From Mucilaginibacter sp. L196 (GTDB lineage Bacteria; Bacteroidota; Bacteroidia; Sphingobacteriales; Sphingobacteriaceae), in NCBI RefSeq assembly GCF_009765905.1, contig NZ_LMUO01000011.1, positions 496,999 through 560,998 on the forward strand: 64,000 nt of DNA. Reading direction: 5' to 3'. Numbering within the stretch: the stretch's first letter is position 1; each line of letters opens with the position of its first letter. Under the pieces are notes generated by a model. It was given only the letters and a program-made list of their open reading frames with translations. It was not told where the DNA came from and did not search any database. A program made the translations under genes and the position numbers. Shown in pieces: positions 49,234-57,105 of this stretch.

Positions 49234-51117
49234 TTAAATCAAATTAACACTTCTGTTCACAAACTCGGTTAAGTCGGCTCCTTTTAACAGGCCTTGTGAT
49301 AATAGGGCCAGATCAAAAGCTTGTTTTGCTAAAGTTGCCTGCGCATCTTCGTTATCATCCTGCAAAATACGGCTGATCAGTTTGTGGTTGCCGTTAACTA
49401 CTACCTTGTAATTATCGGGCATGCTGCCATAAAAGCTCATTCCACCGCCCATCGCTGCCATATCTTTCATGCGGCGCATAAACTCATCCATGGTTACCGT
49501 AACGGGTAGCTCATCAGGGTTAAGGCTTTCCAGTTCAACTTTGTAAGCTGGTTTGTTTATGGCCTTATCAAATATGGCTTTTACCTTAGTGATCTGCTCT
49601 TCAGTTAAAACTGATTCCGGATTTTCATCCTTCGCGATCAATTTGTCAGCAACATCCGCATCAACACGTTTTAATGATGTTTTCTCCAATTTTTGCTCTA
49701 ACTGGCTGATAAAGTGTGTGTCGATAGGAGAATCCATCAATAATACATCATAACCTTTTTTATTAGCTGACTGGATAAATGCATCTTGTTTAGATGGATC
49801 GTTGGTGTAGATGTAAACCAATCTGCCATCTTTATCGGTTTGAACAGGTTCAACTTTTTCTTTGTATTCTTCTAATGTGAAGTTTTGTTTAGTGGTGTTA
49901 GTTAGCAAAACAAAATCCTTTGCTTTATCATAAAACTTGTCTTCGCTTATCATGCCGTATTTTACAAATACGCCGATGTCGCTCCATTTTTCTTCGAAGC
50001 CCGCGCGGTCATTTTTGAAAAGCTCGGCTAGTTTATCAGCCACTTTTTTAGTGATGTAGCTGTTGATTTTCTTAACGTTATGATCGGCCTGTAAAAAGCT
50101 GCGTGATACGTTCAAGGGAATATCCGGTGAATCAATTACACCGTGTAATAACATTAAAAATTCAGGTACAATATCTTTTACCTCGTCGGTAATAAATACT
50201 TGGCGCGAGAATAGTTTTATCTTGTTTTTCTGTACTTCGAAGTCGTTTTTCAACTTAGGGAAGTAAAGTACACCCGTTAAGTTGAACGGATAATCCACAT
50301 TCAGGTGAATCCAGAATAAAGGATCTTCGCTGTATGGATAAAGCTCTTTATAGAAGTTTAAATAATCTTCATCTTTTAATTCAGATGGAGCTTTAGTCCA
50401 GATAGGGGTGGTATCGTTGATGATATTATCAACCTCAACTGATTTGTATTTTGGTTTGCCTTCTTCATCAACACCGTCTTCTTCCTCTTCGGTAGTGGTG
50501 CCAAATTTGATTGGTACAGGTAAGAATTTGCAGTACTTATCCAGTATTTCCTGTAGTTTTTGTTTGTTTAAAAACTCCTCAGATTCGCTGTTGATATATA
50601 AAGTAATTTCGGTACCGCGTTCGGCTAATGTGCCTTCGCCAATTTCAAATTCGGTGCTGCCGTCGCATACCCAGTAAGCCGGTTCAGCGCCATCCTGGTA
50701 GCTTAAAGTTTGTATTTCAACCTTATCAGCAACCATAAACGCAGAGTAAAAGCCTAAACCAAAGCGACCAATAATTTCATTGGCATCTTTAGCTTCCTTA
50801 AATTTCTCCATAAACTCGGTAGCGCCCGAGAAAGCTATTTGATTAATATATTTTTTAATCTCATCGGCTGTCATACCTAAGCCGTTGTCGCTGATGGTGA
50901 TTGTCTTTTTGTCTGCATCGAAAGCAACTTCAACACGCAGTTCGCCAAGCTCGCCATTGTATTGGCCTAATGAGGCTAAACGTTTGATCTTTTGGGTAGC
51001 ATCAACCGCGTTTGATACCAGCTCTCGCAAAAATATCTCGTTATCTGAGTATAAGAACTTCTTAATTATCGGGAAAATGTTCTCGGTATGTATCGAGATC
51101 GTTCCTTTTTCTTGCAT
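49234..51117 (-). CDS. htpG: Molecular chaperone HtpG (Hsp90)
   Basis: A 627-residue protein with the GHKL ATPase motifs (ELVSNAVDATQKI, DNGLGMTADEIKKYI, GRFGLGFYSAFMVADKV), the middle client-binding domain (NVSRSFLQADHNVKKI) and the C-terminal dimer domain. It folds or holds client proteins under heat and other stress. No CIRCE-like element is visible upstream. The gene is monocistronic. Confidence 0.97.
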   Translation of the reverse strand: MQEKGTISIHTENIFPIIKKFLYSDNEIFLRELVSNAVDATQKIKRLASLGQYNGELGELRVEVAFDADKKTITISDNGLGMTADEIKKYINQIAFSGATEFMEKFKEAKDANEIIGRFGLGFYSAFMVADKVEIQTLSYQDGAEPAYWVCDGSTEFEIGEGTLAERGTEITLYINSESEEFLNKQKLQEILDKYCKFLPVPIKFGTTTEEEEDGVDEEGKPKYKSVEVDNIINDTTPIWTKAPSELKDEDYLNFYKELYPYSEDPLFWIHLNVDYPFNLTGVLYFPKLKNDFEVQKNKIKLFSRQVFITDEVKDIVPEFLMLLHGVIDSPDIPLNVSRSFLQADHNVKKINSYITKKVADKLAELFKNDRAGFEEKWSDIGVFVKYGMISEDKFYDKAKDFVLLTNTTKQNFTLEEYKEKVEPVQTDKDGRLVYIYTNDPSKQDAFIQSANKKGYDVLLMDSPIDTHFISQLEQKLEKTSLKRVDADVADKLIAKDENPESVLTEEQITKVKAIFDKAINKPAYKVELESLNPDELPVTVTMDEFMRRMKDMAAMGGGMSFYGSMPDNYKVVVNGNHKLISRILQDDNEDAQATLAKQAFDLALLSQGLLKGADLTEFVNRSVNLI

Positions 51118-51271
51118 AATATTTTCTGTAAATTATTTATTAATGATTGTTACTGGTACACATCAATGCCTGTTCCAAAAGGGAGCAGCTTGTCAAATTG
51201 GCAGTAGAGGGTTGCGTTAACGTTATTACCATATTAAAGAATATTGTAATATTGCATTATCAACTTATCAC

Positions 51272-51652
51272 ATGCAAAAACACGAGATACTTACAATTAT
51301 AATTTATCTTCTATTTCCTTTTATAGGCCTAATGATTTTCCTTTGGCTTAGGAGAAAGATGAAGAAGGAGAATATTCCAAGTCCGCCTGCATTAGCTTTC
51401 TTTATAATTTTCTTTAATTATGGAGGGTTGTTGGTAGTAGTTCTAACAAATTATCTTTTGCAATGGTCAGGAATGGCATCTTTAGGAACATTTTATTTAC
51501 TACTTATAGCCCCAATATTAATGGTAGTAATAGCCTTTTATTATTATAAAAGCAGACAATTATCTATTTATCATAAAAGTGCTTTTATGTCTGGTGCTTT
51601 ATATTTTATAATTTTTCCTTTAACCCTTGCAATTATATTTTTTATAAGCTAA
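51272..51652 (+). CDS. Orphan four-helix membrane protein (126 aa)
   Basis: I do not recognise this protein. It has four strongly hydrophobic segments (about 6-25, 38-60, 70-90 and 103-124) with short polar links, and no signal peptide. The gene is more AT-rich than its neighbours and lies between htpG and a repeat-filled gap, with no operon partner, so it may be a recent acquisition. Confidence 0.65.
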   Translation: MQKHEILTIIIYLLFPFIGLMIFLWLRRKMKKENIPSPPALAFFIIFFNYGGLLVVVLTNYLLQWSGMASLGTFYLLLIAPILMVVIAFYYYKSRQLSIYHKSAFMSGALYFIIFPLTLAIIFFIS

Positions 51653-51964
51653 TAAATCTTTGAATACTACGATTTCAAGTCAAATCAGGTGTTTCAAGGT
51701 GAAACAGTTTAGGCTGTTTTAATCATGCTTTTTGATGTAACAGCTATAAAAAGTGTTGATTTTCAATCAAAAATTAGTGAAAAATGAGCAAAAGGTGTTG
51801 TTTTTGAGTCGTTTTTAGAGTTAAAACAGGCGTTTTTTGACTAAAAACGACTTTCAAAGTGATGTAATAACCGCATTTTTGAGGTTGTTTTGGGCGTTTT
51901 TAGGGCTAAAAGTGTACCGAATGTACCATGTGTTTCACTTGTTCCGTGGTACAGTTGGCGCAGA

Positions 51965-52185
51965 GTTGACTCACCCGGTCTTAGCTTCGCTCGACCCCCC
52001 TCTCTTCCGCAAGCGCAATGTCTTAAGTTAAGGGGGCGCCAAGCATATAGCCCCCTCTAAATCTCCCCCGGAAGGGGAGACTTTAGCTTCGCCCGCGTTT
52101 GTTTTTTTAAGTCCTCCCTACCGGGGAGGATTTAGGTGGGGCTTAACTTAATGACATTGTCCGCAAGCGGGAAAGAGGGTAGGGA
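51965..52185. mobile_element. Outer palindromic element (GACTCACCCGG type), interrupted and right-truncated
   Basis: The left end matches 48868 onward (GTTGACTCACCCGGTC...CCCTCTCTTCCGC). Its hairpin loop is split by the element at 52016-52159; after that it continues GCGGGAAAGAGGG and stops near 52185, without the right end seen at 49001-49013. Confidence 0.7.
52016..52159. mobile_element. Inner 144-bp MITE-like element with terminal inverted repeats and 10-bp target duplication
   Basis: Termini CAATGTCTTAAGTTAAG and CTTAACTTAATGACATTG are inverted repeats, differing by one base insertion. Inside are long inverted arms (CCCCCTCTAAATC... and ...GATTTAGGTGGGG). TCCGCAAGCG occurs directly on both sides (52006-52015 and 52160-52169), as expected for a target-site duplication. 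Confidence 0.75.
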
Positions 52186-52203
52186 GAATATATGTGTTGA
52201 GAA

Positions 52204-53448
52204 TTAAATCTTCTTAAATACCACGATACCATTATGACCACCAAAGCCGAATGTATTGCTCATGGCTACGTTTACTTTATGTTCGATGGAATGGTTGGGT
52301 ACTAAATTTAAGTAGTCAGGAAAAGCAGGATCAAGTTCACCTGTATTTATGGTTGGTGGCAATGCCTGGTGTTCTATCGCCAGCAAACAAATAATGGCCT
52401 CAATAGCTCCGGCTGCGCCTAAAAGGTGGCCCGTCATTGATTTGGTTGCACCAATTTGCATGGTGTTAGGCCCAGTGCCTGTTAATGATGTTACCGCTTT
52501 AAGCTCGGATAGATCACCTACCGGAGTTGAGGTGGCGTGCATGTTTAAATAATCAACATCAGCCATGGTAAGTCCGGCTTCAGTTAATGCCAATTGCATT
52601 GCTTTTGCCGCGCCTAAACCTTCGGGGTGGGTTGAGGTCATGTGGTAGGCATCGGCTGTCATTGCCGCGCCGGTTAGTTCAGCATATATTTTCGCGCCGC
52701 GTTTTACGGCGTGTTCGTAATCTTCTAAAACTAAAGCGCCTGCGCCTTCACCCATAACAAAGCCATCGCGGTCAATATCAAACGGCCTTGATGCACCTTG
52801 AGGATCATCGTTACGTGCCGACATAGCCTTCATAGCGCTGAAACCACCTATAGAAGCCTCCACAATTGGTGCCTCTGATCCGCCTGTAATAACAATTTTA
52901 GCTTTACCCAAACGGATATAGTTAAACGCATCCATTATAGCTGTATTTGATGTTGCACATGCAGATACAGCGGTATAGTTGATACCCATATACCCATGGC
53001 GCAAGGAGATCATGCCTGAGGCCATATTGGTTAAAAACTTAGGTACAAAGAAAGGGCTATAACGTGGACTACCGTTACCCCTTGCATATTCGGTAACCTG
53101 TTGTTCAAAGGTTTCCATACCACCCTGGCCAGTTCCCCAGATTACACCTACATCAAATGGATCCATTTTTGAGAAATCAAAACCAGAGTCTTTTATTGCT
53201 TCATCAGATGCAACAATAGCGTATTGCGTAAATGTATCGGTACGTTTAATATCGGCTCTATCCAAATGTGCGGCAGGATTGAAATCCTTCAGTTCACAAG
53301 CGAATTGCGTACGAAATAAAGATGGATCGAAGCGTGTAATGCGGTTCGCGCCGCTTTTGCCGGCTAAGGCATTTTCCCAAAATGATTTTATATCGTTTCC
53401 TATCGGAGTTAAAGCGCCTATGCCTGTTACAACAACTCTATTCAGCAT
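52204..53448 (-). CDS. fabF: 3-Oxoacyl-ACP synthase II (FabF)
   Basis: The 414-residue condensing enzyme has the catalytic Cys164 in AVSACATSN, and His residues in MHATSTPVGD and KSMTGHLLGAAGAIEAI. It extends acyl-ACP with malonyl-ACP in fatty-acid synthesis. Acyl carrier protein genes, often adjacent, are not here, so this may be a second, free-standing copy. A minus-strand TACCTTTG box (53515-53522) and a small palindrome (53486-53499) lie in its leader. Confidence 0.92.
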   Translation of the reverse strand: MLNRVVVTGIGALTPIGNDIKSFWENALAGKSGANRITRFDPSLFRTQFACELKDFNPAAHLDRADIKRTDTFTQYAIVASDEAIKDSGFDFSKMDPFDVGVIWGTGQGGMETFEQQVTEYARGNGSPRYSPFFVPKFLTNMASGMISLRHGYMGINYTAVSACATSNTAIMDAFNYIRLGKAKIVITGGSEAPIVEASIGGFSAMKAMSARNDDPQGASRPFDIDRDGFVMGEGAGALVLEDYEHAVKRGAKIYAELTGAAMTADAYHMTSTHPEGLGAAKAMQLALTEAGLTMADVDYLNMHATSTPVGDLSELKAVTSLTGTGPNTMQIGATKSMTGHLLGAAGAIEAIICLLAIEHQALPPTINTGELDPAFPDYLNLVPNHSIEHKVNVAMSNTFGFGGHNGIVVFKKI

Positions 53449-53485
53449 TATAATTATAATAAATGATCACAAAATTAAATAAAAT

Positions 53486-53499
53486 ATACCAAATGGTAT
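53486..53499. promoter_or_regulatory. Operator-like palindrome in the fabF leader
   Basis: ATACCA-AA-TGGTAT lies between the presumed -7 box (TACCTTTG, minus strand, 53515-53522) and the fabF ATG (53448). Position fits a repressor site, but no binder is known. Confidence 0.3.
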
Positions 53500-53538
53500 T
53501 ATTCTATTCACTTGCAAAGGTAAAATTTATATTAATAT

Positions 53539-53961
53539 TTAGGCCTCTCCCCAGGCAGTAATTACCAAGTTGCGATTACCGCCATAATTGCGGTGTTCGC
53601 ATAAATAAATACCTTGCCAAGTGCCTAAAGCTAATCTTCCGTTGCTGATAGGGATAGTTACCGAGCTGCCCAACATTGCCGCTTTAAGGTGTGCAGGCAT
53701 ATCGTCGGGGCCTTCATCGTCGTGCTGGTATTCGGGGTCATTCTCGGGTGCGATTTTATTGAAATACATTTCAATATCTTTCCTAACGGTAGGATCTGCA
53801 TTCTCGTTTATGGTGAGTGATGCTGATGTATGCTGAATAAACACTTGCAAAATACCTGCCTTAAATTCGCTGATCTGCGGTAAAGCATTTACCACCTCAG
53901 CGGTAATGATATGAAAGCCCCGCCTTTTTTGTAGGGTGAGCATTTGCTGGTACATTTTCAT
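53539..53961 (-). CDS. YjbQ/UPF0047 family protein
   Basis: The 140-residue protein has the family's core: IQHTSASLTINENADPTVRKD, the HDDEGPDDMPAHLKAAMLG part with a metal-binding His/Asp cluster, and GTWQGIYLCEHR. E. coli YjbQ shows secondary thiamine-phosphate synthase activity, but the natural role is uncertain. It is 90 bp upstream of fabF and 37 bp after lysC on the same strand. Confidence 0.93.
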   Translation of the reverse strand: MKMYQQMLTLQKRRGFHIITAEVVNALPQISEFKAGILQVFIQHTSASLTINENADPTVRKDIEMYFNKIAPENDPEYQHDDEGPDDMPAHLKAAMLGSSVTIPISNGRLALGTWQGIYLCEHRNYGGNRNLVITAWGEA

Positions 53962-53998
53962 ATTCAGGTAACGTTTGGATTGAAGAAAAGTTCAAACA

Positions 53999-55255
53999 TT
54001 ATCTTATCACCATTTGCGCGGTGTTGCGACTTATTTGCTCTAATAAAGTCACTTTGCCTTCGGTTAGTTTTTTTAAAGACTCTGGTGTATAATGACGGGT
54101 TGTTAGCAGACTGAGATTGTTATTGTATTTCGCTTTGAAATTTTCACTTACCGCCTGTAATAGCTTTTTAAAACGCTCTTCATCTTCATCAAAACAAGCG
54201 GTAAAGCTTAGGGCCGAGGTTTGCATCATGTTAATTTTAACATGGCTTTGCGCAAACAAGTTGAATATTTCGCTTAGATGAGTTTCTGAAATGAAAGCGT
54301 AATCCTTTGCCGAAAGAGAAAGCAATACCTGGTTTTGTTTTAAAATGATTATTGGTTTGGCATAATGGTCGTGACCGTTTTCTTTAATTACGGTACCCGG
54401 TGCGGTTGGGTCATTAAAAGGCTTTACCAGCAGCGGTATTTTGGCGTTTTGTAAAGGTTTTATTGTTTTTGGGTGGATAACAGATGCCCCGTAATAAGTC
54501 ATTTCAATAGCTTCGGAATAGGGCAGTTCATCAAACTTAATTGTGTCCTTAAATAATTTAGGGTCAGCGTTTAGAATCCCGGGTACATCTTTCCAGGTAG
54601 TGACAGATTCAGCGCCTAGGCAAGAAGCCAAAATTGAAGCCGTGTAATCTGAACCTTCACGACCTAAAGTGGTGGTGAAGTTTTCAGATGTTCCACCCAA
54701 AAAGCCTTGTGTTATCACGATGCTTTTTTCCAATAGCGCAGGGATGCCTTTCATAATGCTCTCCTTGGTTTTTGCCCATTGTACTACGCCTTCGCGGTAA
54801 GTATTATCAGTATGAATATAGCCGCGAACGTCTAACCATTGGCTTTTTAAACCAATTTTGTTGAGATAGGCATTAACGATGCGCGTAGAAACCAGTTCCC
54901 CTACGGAAACAATTTGATCGTATATGAAATCATAATCATCCTGTGGTTCATCTTCCAGCATCCAGTCTATTTCTACAAAGGTGTTGGCTACTTCATCAAA
55001 AATAGCAGCGTTGCTATCAAAAACCTCCGATAGGATATGATAATGATATTGTTTTATCTCTTCGTAAATATCATGTACATCCTCGGTTTGGTTAAAATAG
55101 GCTTTAGTAAGTTTCTCAAGTGCATTGGTGGTTTTACCCATTGCTGAAACGACGATTAGCAACTGATCGTCTGTATAATTTTCAACTACTTTACCAAGAT
55201 TTATTATACCGGCTGCATCTTTTACCGATGCGCCTCCGAATTTAAAAACAAGCAT
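53999..55255 (-). CDS. lysC: Aspartate kinase (monofunctional)
   Basis: A 418-residue kinase with KFGGASVKDAAGI at the N-terminus, VSAMGKTTNALE, TLGREGSDYTASILA and an ACT-type regulatory region near the end (QSHVKINMMQTSALSFT). It phosphorylates aspartate for lysine, threonine, methionine and diaminopimelate synthesis. No homoserine dehydrogenase fusion. The ACT pair suggests amino-acid feedback control. Downstream yjbQ is close, so they may be in one transcript. Confidence 0.94.
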   Translation of the reverse strand: MLVFKFGGASVKDAAGIINLGKVVENYTDDQLLIVVSAMGKTTNALEKLTKAYFNQTEDVHDIYEEIKQYHYHILSEVFDSNAAIFDEVANTFVEIDWMLEDEPQDDYDFIYDQIVSVGELVSTRIVNAYLNKIGLKSQWLDVRGYIHTDNTYREGVVQWAKTKESIMKGIPALLEKSIVITQGFLGGTSENFTTTLGREGSDYTASILASCLGAESVTTWKDVPGILNADPKLFKDTIKFDELPYSEAIEMTYYGASVIHPKTIKPLQNAKIPLLVKPFNDPTAPGTVIKENGHDHYAKPIIILKQNQVLLSLSAKDYAFISETHLSEIFNLFAQSHVKINMMQTSALSFTACFDEDEERFKKLLQAVSENFKAKYNNNLSLLTTRHYTPESLKKLTEGKVTLLEQISRNTAQMVIR

Positions 55256-55324
55256 TTATTTAATGTATTGTGAGATTACCGTATGCGGCAATATTAACGA
55301 ATTTATTTTAGCGTAAAGGAGTAC

Positions 55325-55792
55325 TCAATATTTTGATGCCTGCTCTTTTGATAGTGATACATTTAGCCACCCTTCCTCGATATTAGCCTCATATTTTTTG
55401 TAAAAGCCAATAGCAGGTTCATTCCAATCTAATACCTGCCAAACCATTCCGCTGTACCCCAATTCTTTGGTTTCCTTTATTATCTGTTCGAATAGCAATT
55501 TACCTATACCTTTACCACGGTATTCCTCGGTAACAATAAAATCCTCTAAATAAACACGACAACCTTTCCATGTCGAAAAACGGATATAATACAAAGCAAA
55601 GCCGATAATTACATCATTATCTACAGCTACAAACGCTTTCCAAACCGGGTTGTTACCAAAACCGGCATCCTCAAACTCTTGTAATGATACGGTTACCTCT
55701 TCGGGTAATTTTTCAAATACAGCAAGCTCGTTAACTAATTCGATCAAACGAGGGCAGTCTTCTTTTTTGGCAATTCTTAAAGTTATACTCAT
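55325..55792 (-). CDS. GNAT acetyltransferase, diamine acetyltransferase-like
   Basis: A 155-residue GNAT protein with the acetyl-CoA motif YRGKGIGKLLFEQI and LEDFIVTEEYRG, plus the FYKKYEA motif near the end. The overall sequence resembles spermidine/diamine or thialysine N-acetyltransferases (ATYKDIP-type N-terminus, WQVLDWNEPAIGFYKK). Substrate not certain. It starts 4 bp after yggS, so the two are one operon. Confidence 0.88.
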   Translation of the reverse strand: MSITLRIAKKEDCPRLIELVNELAVFEKLPEEVTVSLQEFEDAGFGNNPVWKAFVAVDNDVIIGFALYYIRFSTWKGCRVYLEDFIVTEEYRGKGIGKLLFEQIIKETKELGYSGMVWQVLDWNEPAIGFYKKYEANIEEGWLNVSLSKEQASKY

Positions 55793-55796
55793 AGTG

Positions 55797-56501
55797 CTAG
55801 TTTAAATCGGGATTAACGTTTTTAAAATGCTTAATACCCCTGCTTCCAAAAATGGTACTGCCTAAGCGCACCATGTTGCTGCCTTTTTCTATGGCGATCT
55901 TATAATCAGACGACATACCCATCGACAAGATATTAAAATCTTTATCTTTTCTGAAAAAGCTTGCTTTCACACCTTTGAAAAAGGTGTTCAGTTCATAATA
56001 CTCATCGGCTATTTGTTTTTCGCTTTCGGTATTGGTGGCAATTCCCATCAATCCACGAATCCTGATGTTTTTTAATTCGGCAAATTCATCTGATCGAAGT
56101 AATTCTATCGCCTCATCAAAGCCTAAACCAAATTTGGTTTCTTCATCGGCAATGTAAATCTGCAATAAACAATCAATTACACGGTTAGCTTTTAAAGCAT
56201 GCTTATTTATCTCCTGCAAAAGCTTCATACTATCAACAGATTGTATCATGCTGATGAATGGCGCTATATATTTTACCTTATTGGTTTGCAGGTGGCCAAT
56301 CAGGTGCCATTCAATATCTTTAGGTAATTGTTCGTGCTTTTCAACCAATTCCTGTACCTGATTTTCGCCAAATAAACGTTGCCCCGCTTCATAGGCCTGC
56401 AATATATCTTCGTTCGATTTCGTTTTTGATACTGCTAAAAGGGTGACTTTTAATGCGCCGGTTTCTTTTTTTAGGCTGATGATATTATCTGCAATGCTCA
56501 T
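55797..56501 (-). CDS. YggS/PLPBP family pyridoxal-phosphate homeostasis protein
   Basis: A 234-residue single-domain TIM-barrel PLP protein: LLAVSKTKSNEDI with the PLP-lysine (VSKT), GENQVQELVEK, WHLIGHLQTNKVKYI, RGLMGIAT, LSMGMSSDYKIAIEKGSNMVRLGSTIFG. The family binds PLP and keeps vitamin B6 and amino-acid balance; it has no clear enzymatic step. The gene is divergent from the DUF4296 gene, 40 bp away. Confidence 0.94.
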   Translation of the reverse strand: MSIADNIISLKKETGALKVTLLAVSKTKSNEDILQAYEAGQRLFGENQVQELVEKHEQLPKDIEWHLIGHLQTNKVKYIAPFISMIQSVDSMKLLQEINKHALKANRVIDCLLQIYIADEETKFGLGFDEAIELLRSDEFAELKNIRIRGLMGIATNTESEKQIADEYYELNTFFKGVKASFFRKDKDFNILSMGMSSDYKIAIEKGSNMVRLGSTIFGSRGIKHFKNVNPDLN

Positions 56502-56508
56502 TTATGCG

Positions 56509-56516
56509 TATTTTTG
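56509..56516 (+). promoter_or_regulatory. Candidate -7 box of the DUF4296-mutS2 operon
   Basis: TATTTTTG matches TAnnTTTG, 25 bp before the ATG at 56542, the same spacing as the other boxes. No clear -33. Confidence 0.35.
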
Positions 56517-56541
56517 CTGAATTAAACCGCTAAATTACAGA

Positions 56542-57105
56542 ATGCACAAATATATAATCTTGTTTTTTTTAGTATTGACCTTATTATGTTCATGCGGTAA
56601 CGATGATAGCGCGCCTGACGGTATCCTGAAAAAGTCTGAAATGGTAAACGTATTAGCCGATGTACATGTAGTGGACGGTGGCTTAGTTAATATTTCGCAA
56701 GAGCCAGATACGCTGTACAAATACGGTTATCCCAGATATTTAGCTGTATTTAAAAAATACAATACTGATTCAGCCGAATTTAGGAGGAGCTTTAAATATT
56801 ACTCGCTTAAGCCATCGGTATTCAGCGATATTTATGATAAGGTTTTAAAAAGGCTGCAGGCAAAAACAGACTCACTTACCAAATTGCTGACGATCCAGAA
56901 TAAAAAAAATCATGTTACATCTACACCTACAGCTACCGGTGGGCGTGTGAACTCGCCAGTTCCCACTGCCCCTGCACAAGCTACGCCTTTAAGGCCGGGT
57001 ATGATGATGAACCCAAGTCAGCAGGCCATTATGAAATTTAATGCCCACAGAGATTCGGTGATTAAACAACGTTTAAAGGAGAAAAATGCTTTACCCAAAA
57101 AGTAG
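56542..57105 (+). CDS. DUF4296 lipoprotein
   Basis: The 187-residue protein has a lipoprotein signal (lipobox LLCSC), a DUF4296 domain at about 28-115 (KKSEMVNVLADVHVVDGG, the FKKYNTDSAEFRRSFKYYS core) and a Pro/Thr/Ala-rich C-terminal tail that looks disordered. DUF4296 proteins are common in Bacteroidota and of unknown role. Its last 20 bases overlap mutS2, which suggests coupled translation. Confidence 0.9.
   Translation: MHKYIILFFLVLTLLCSCGNDDSAPDGILKKSEMVNVLADVHVVDGGLVNISQEPDTLYKYGYPRYLAVFKKYNTDSAEFRRSFKYYSLKPSVFSDIYDKVLKRLQAKTDSLTKLLTIQNKKNHVTSTPTATGGRVNSPVPTAPAQATPLRPGMMMNPSQQAIMKFNAHRDSVIKQRLKEKNALPKK

Larger units (their letters stand above)
51653..52203. other. 551-bp intergenic region with AT-rich inverted repeats and a nested mobile palindrome
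   Basis: No gene. An inverted repeat with arms AGTCGTTTTTA (51807-51817) and TAAAAACGACT (51842-51852) lies in a stretch rich in T runs; its role is unclear. The right half (51965-52185) is a GC-rich palindromic element carrying a second element inside it, described separately. Confidence 0.7.
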
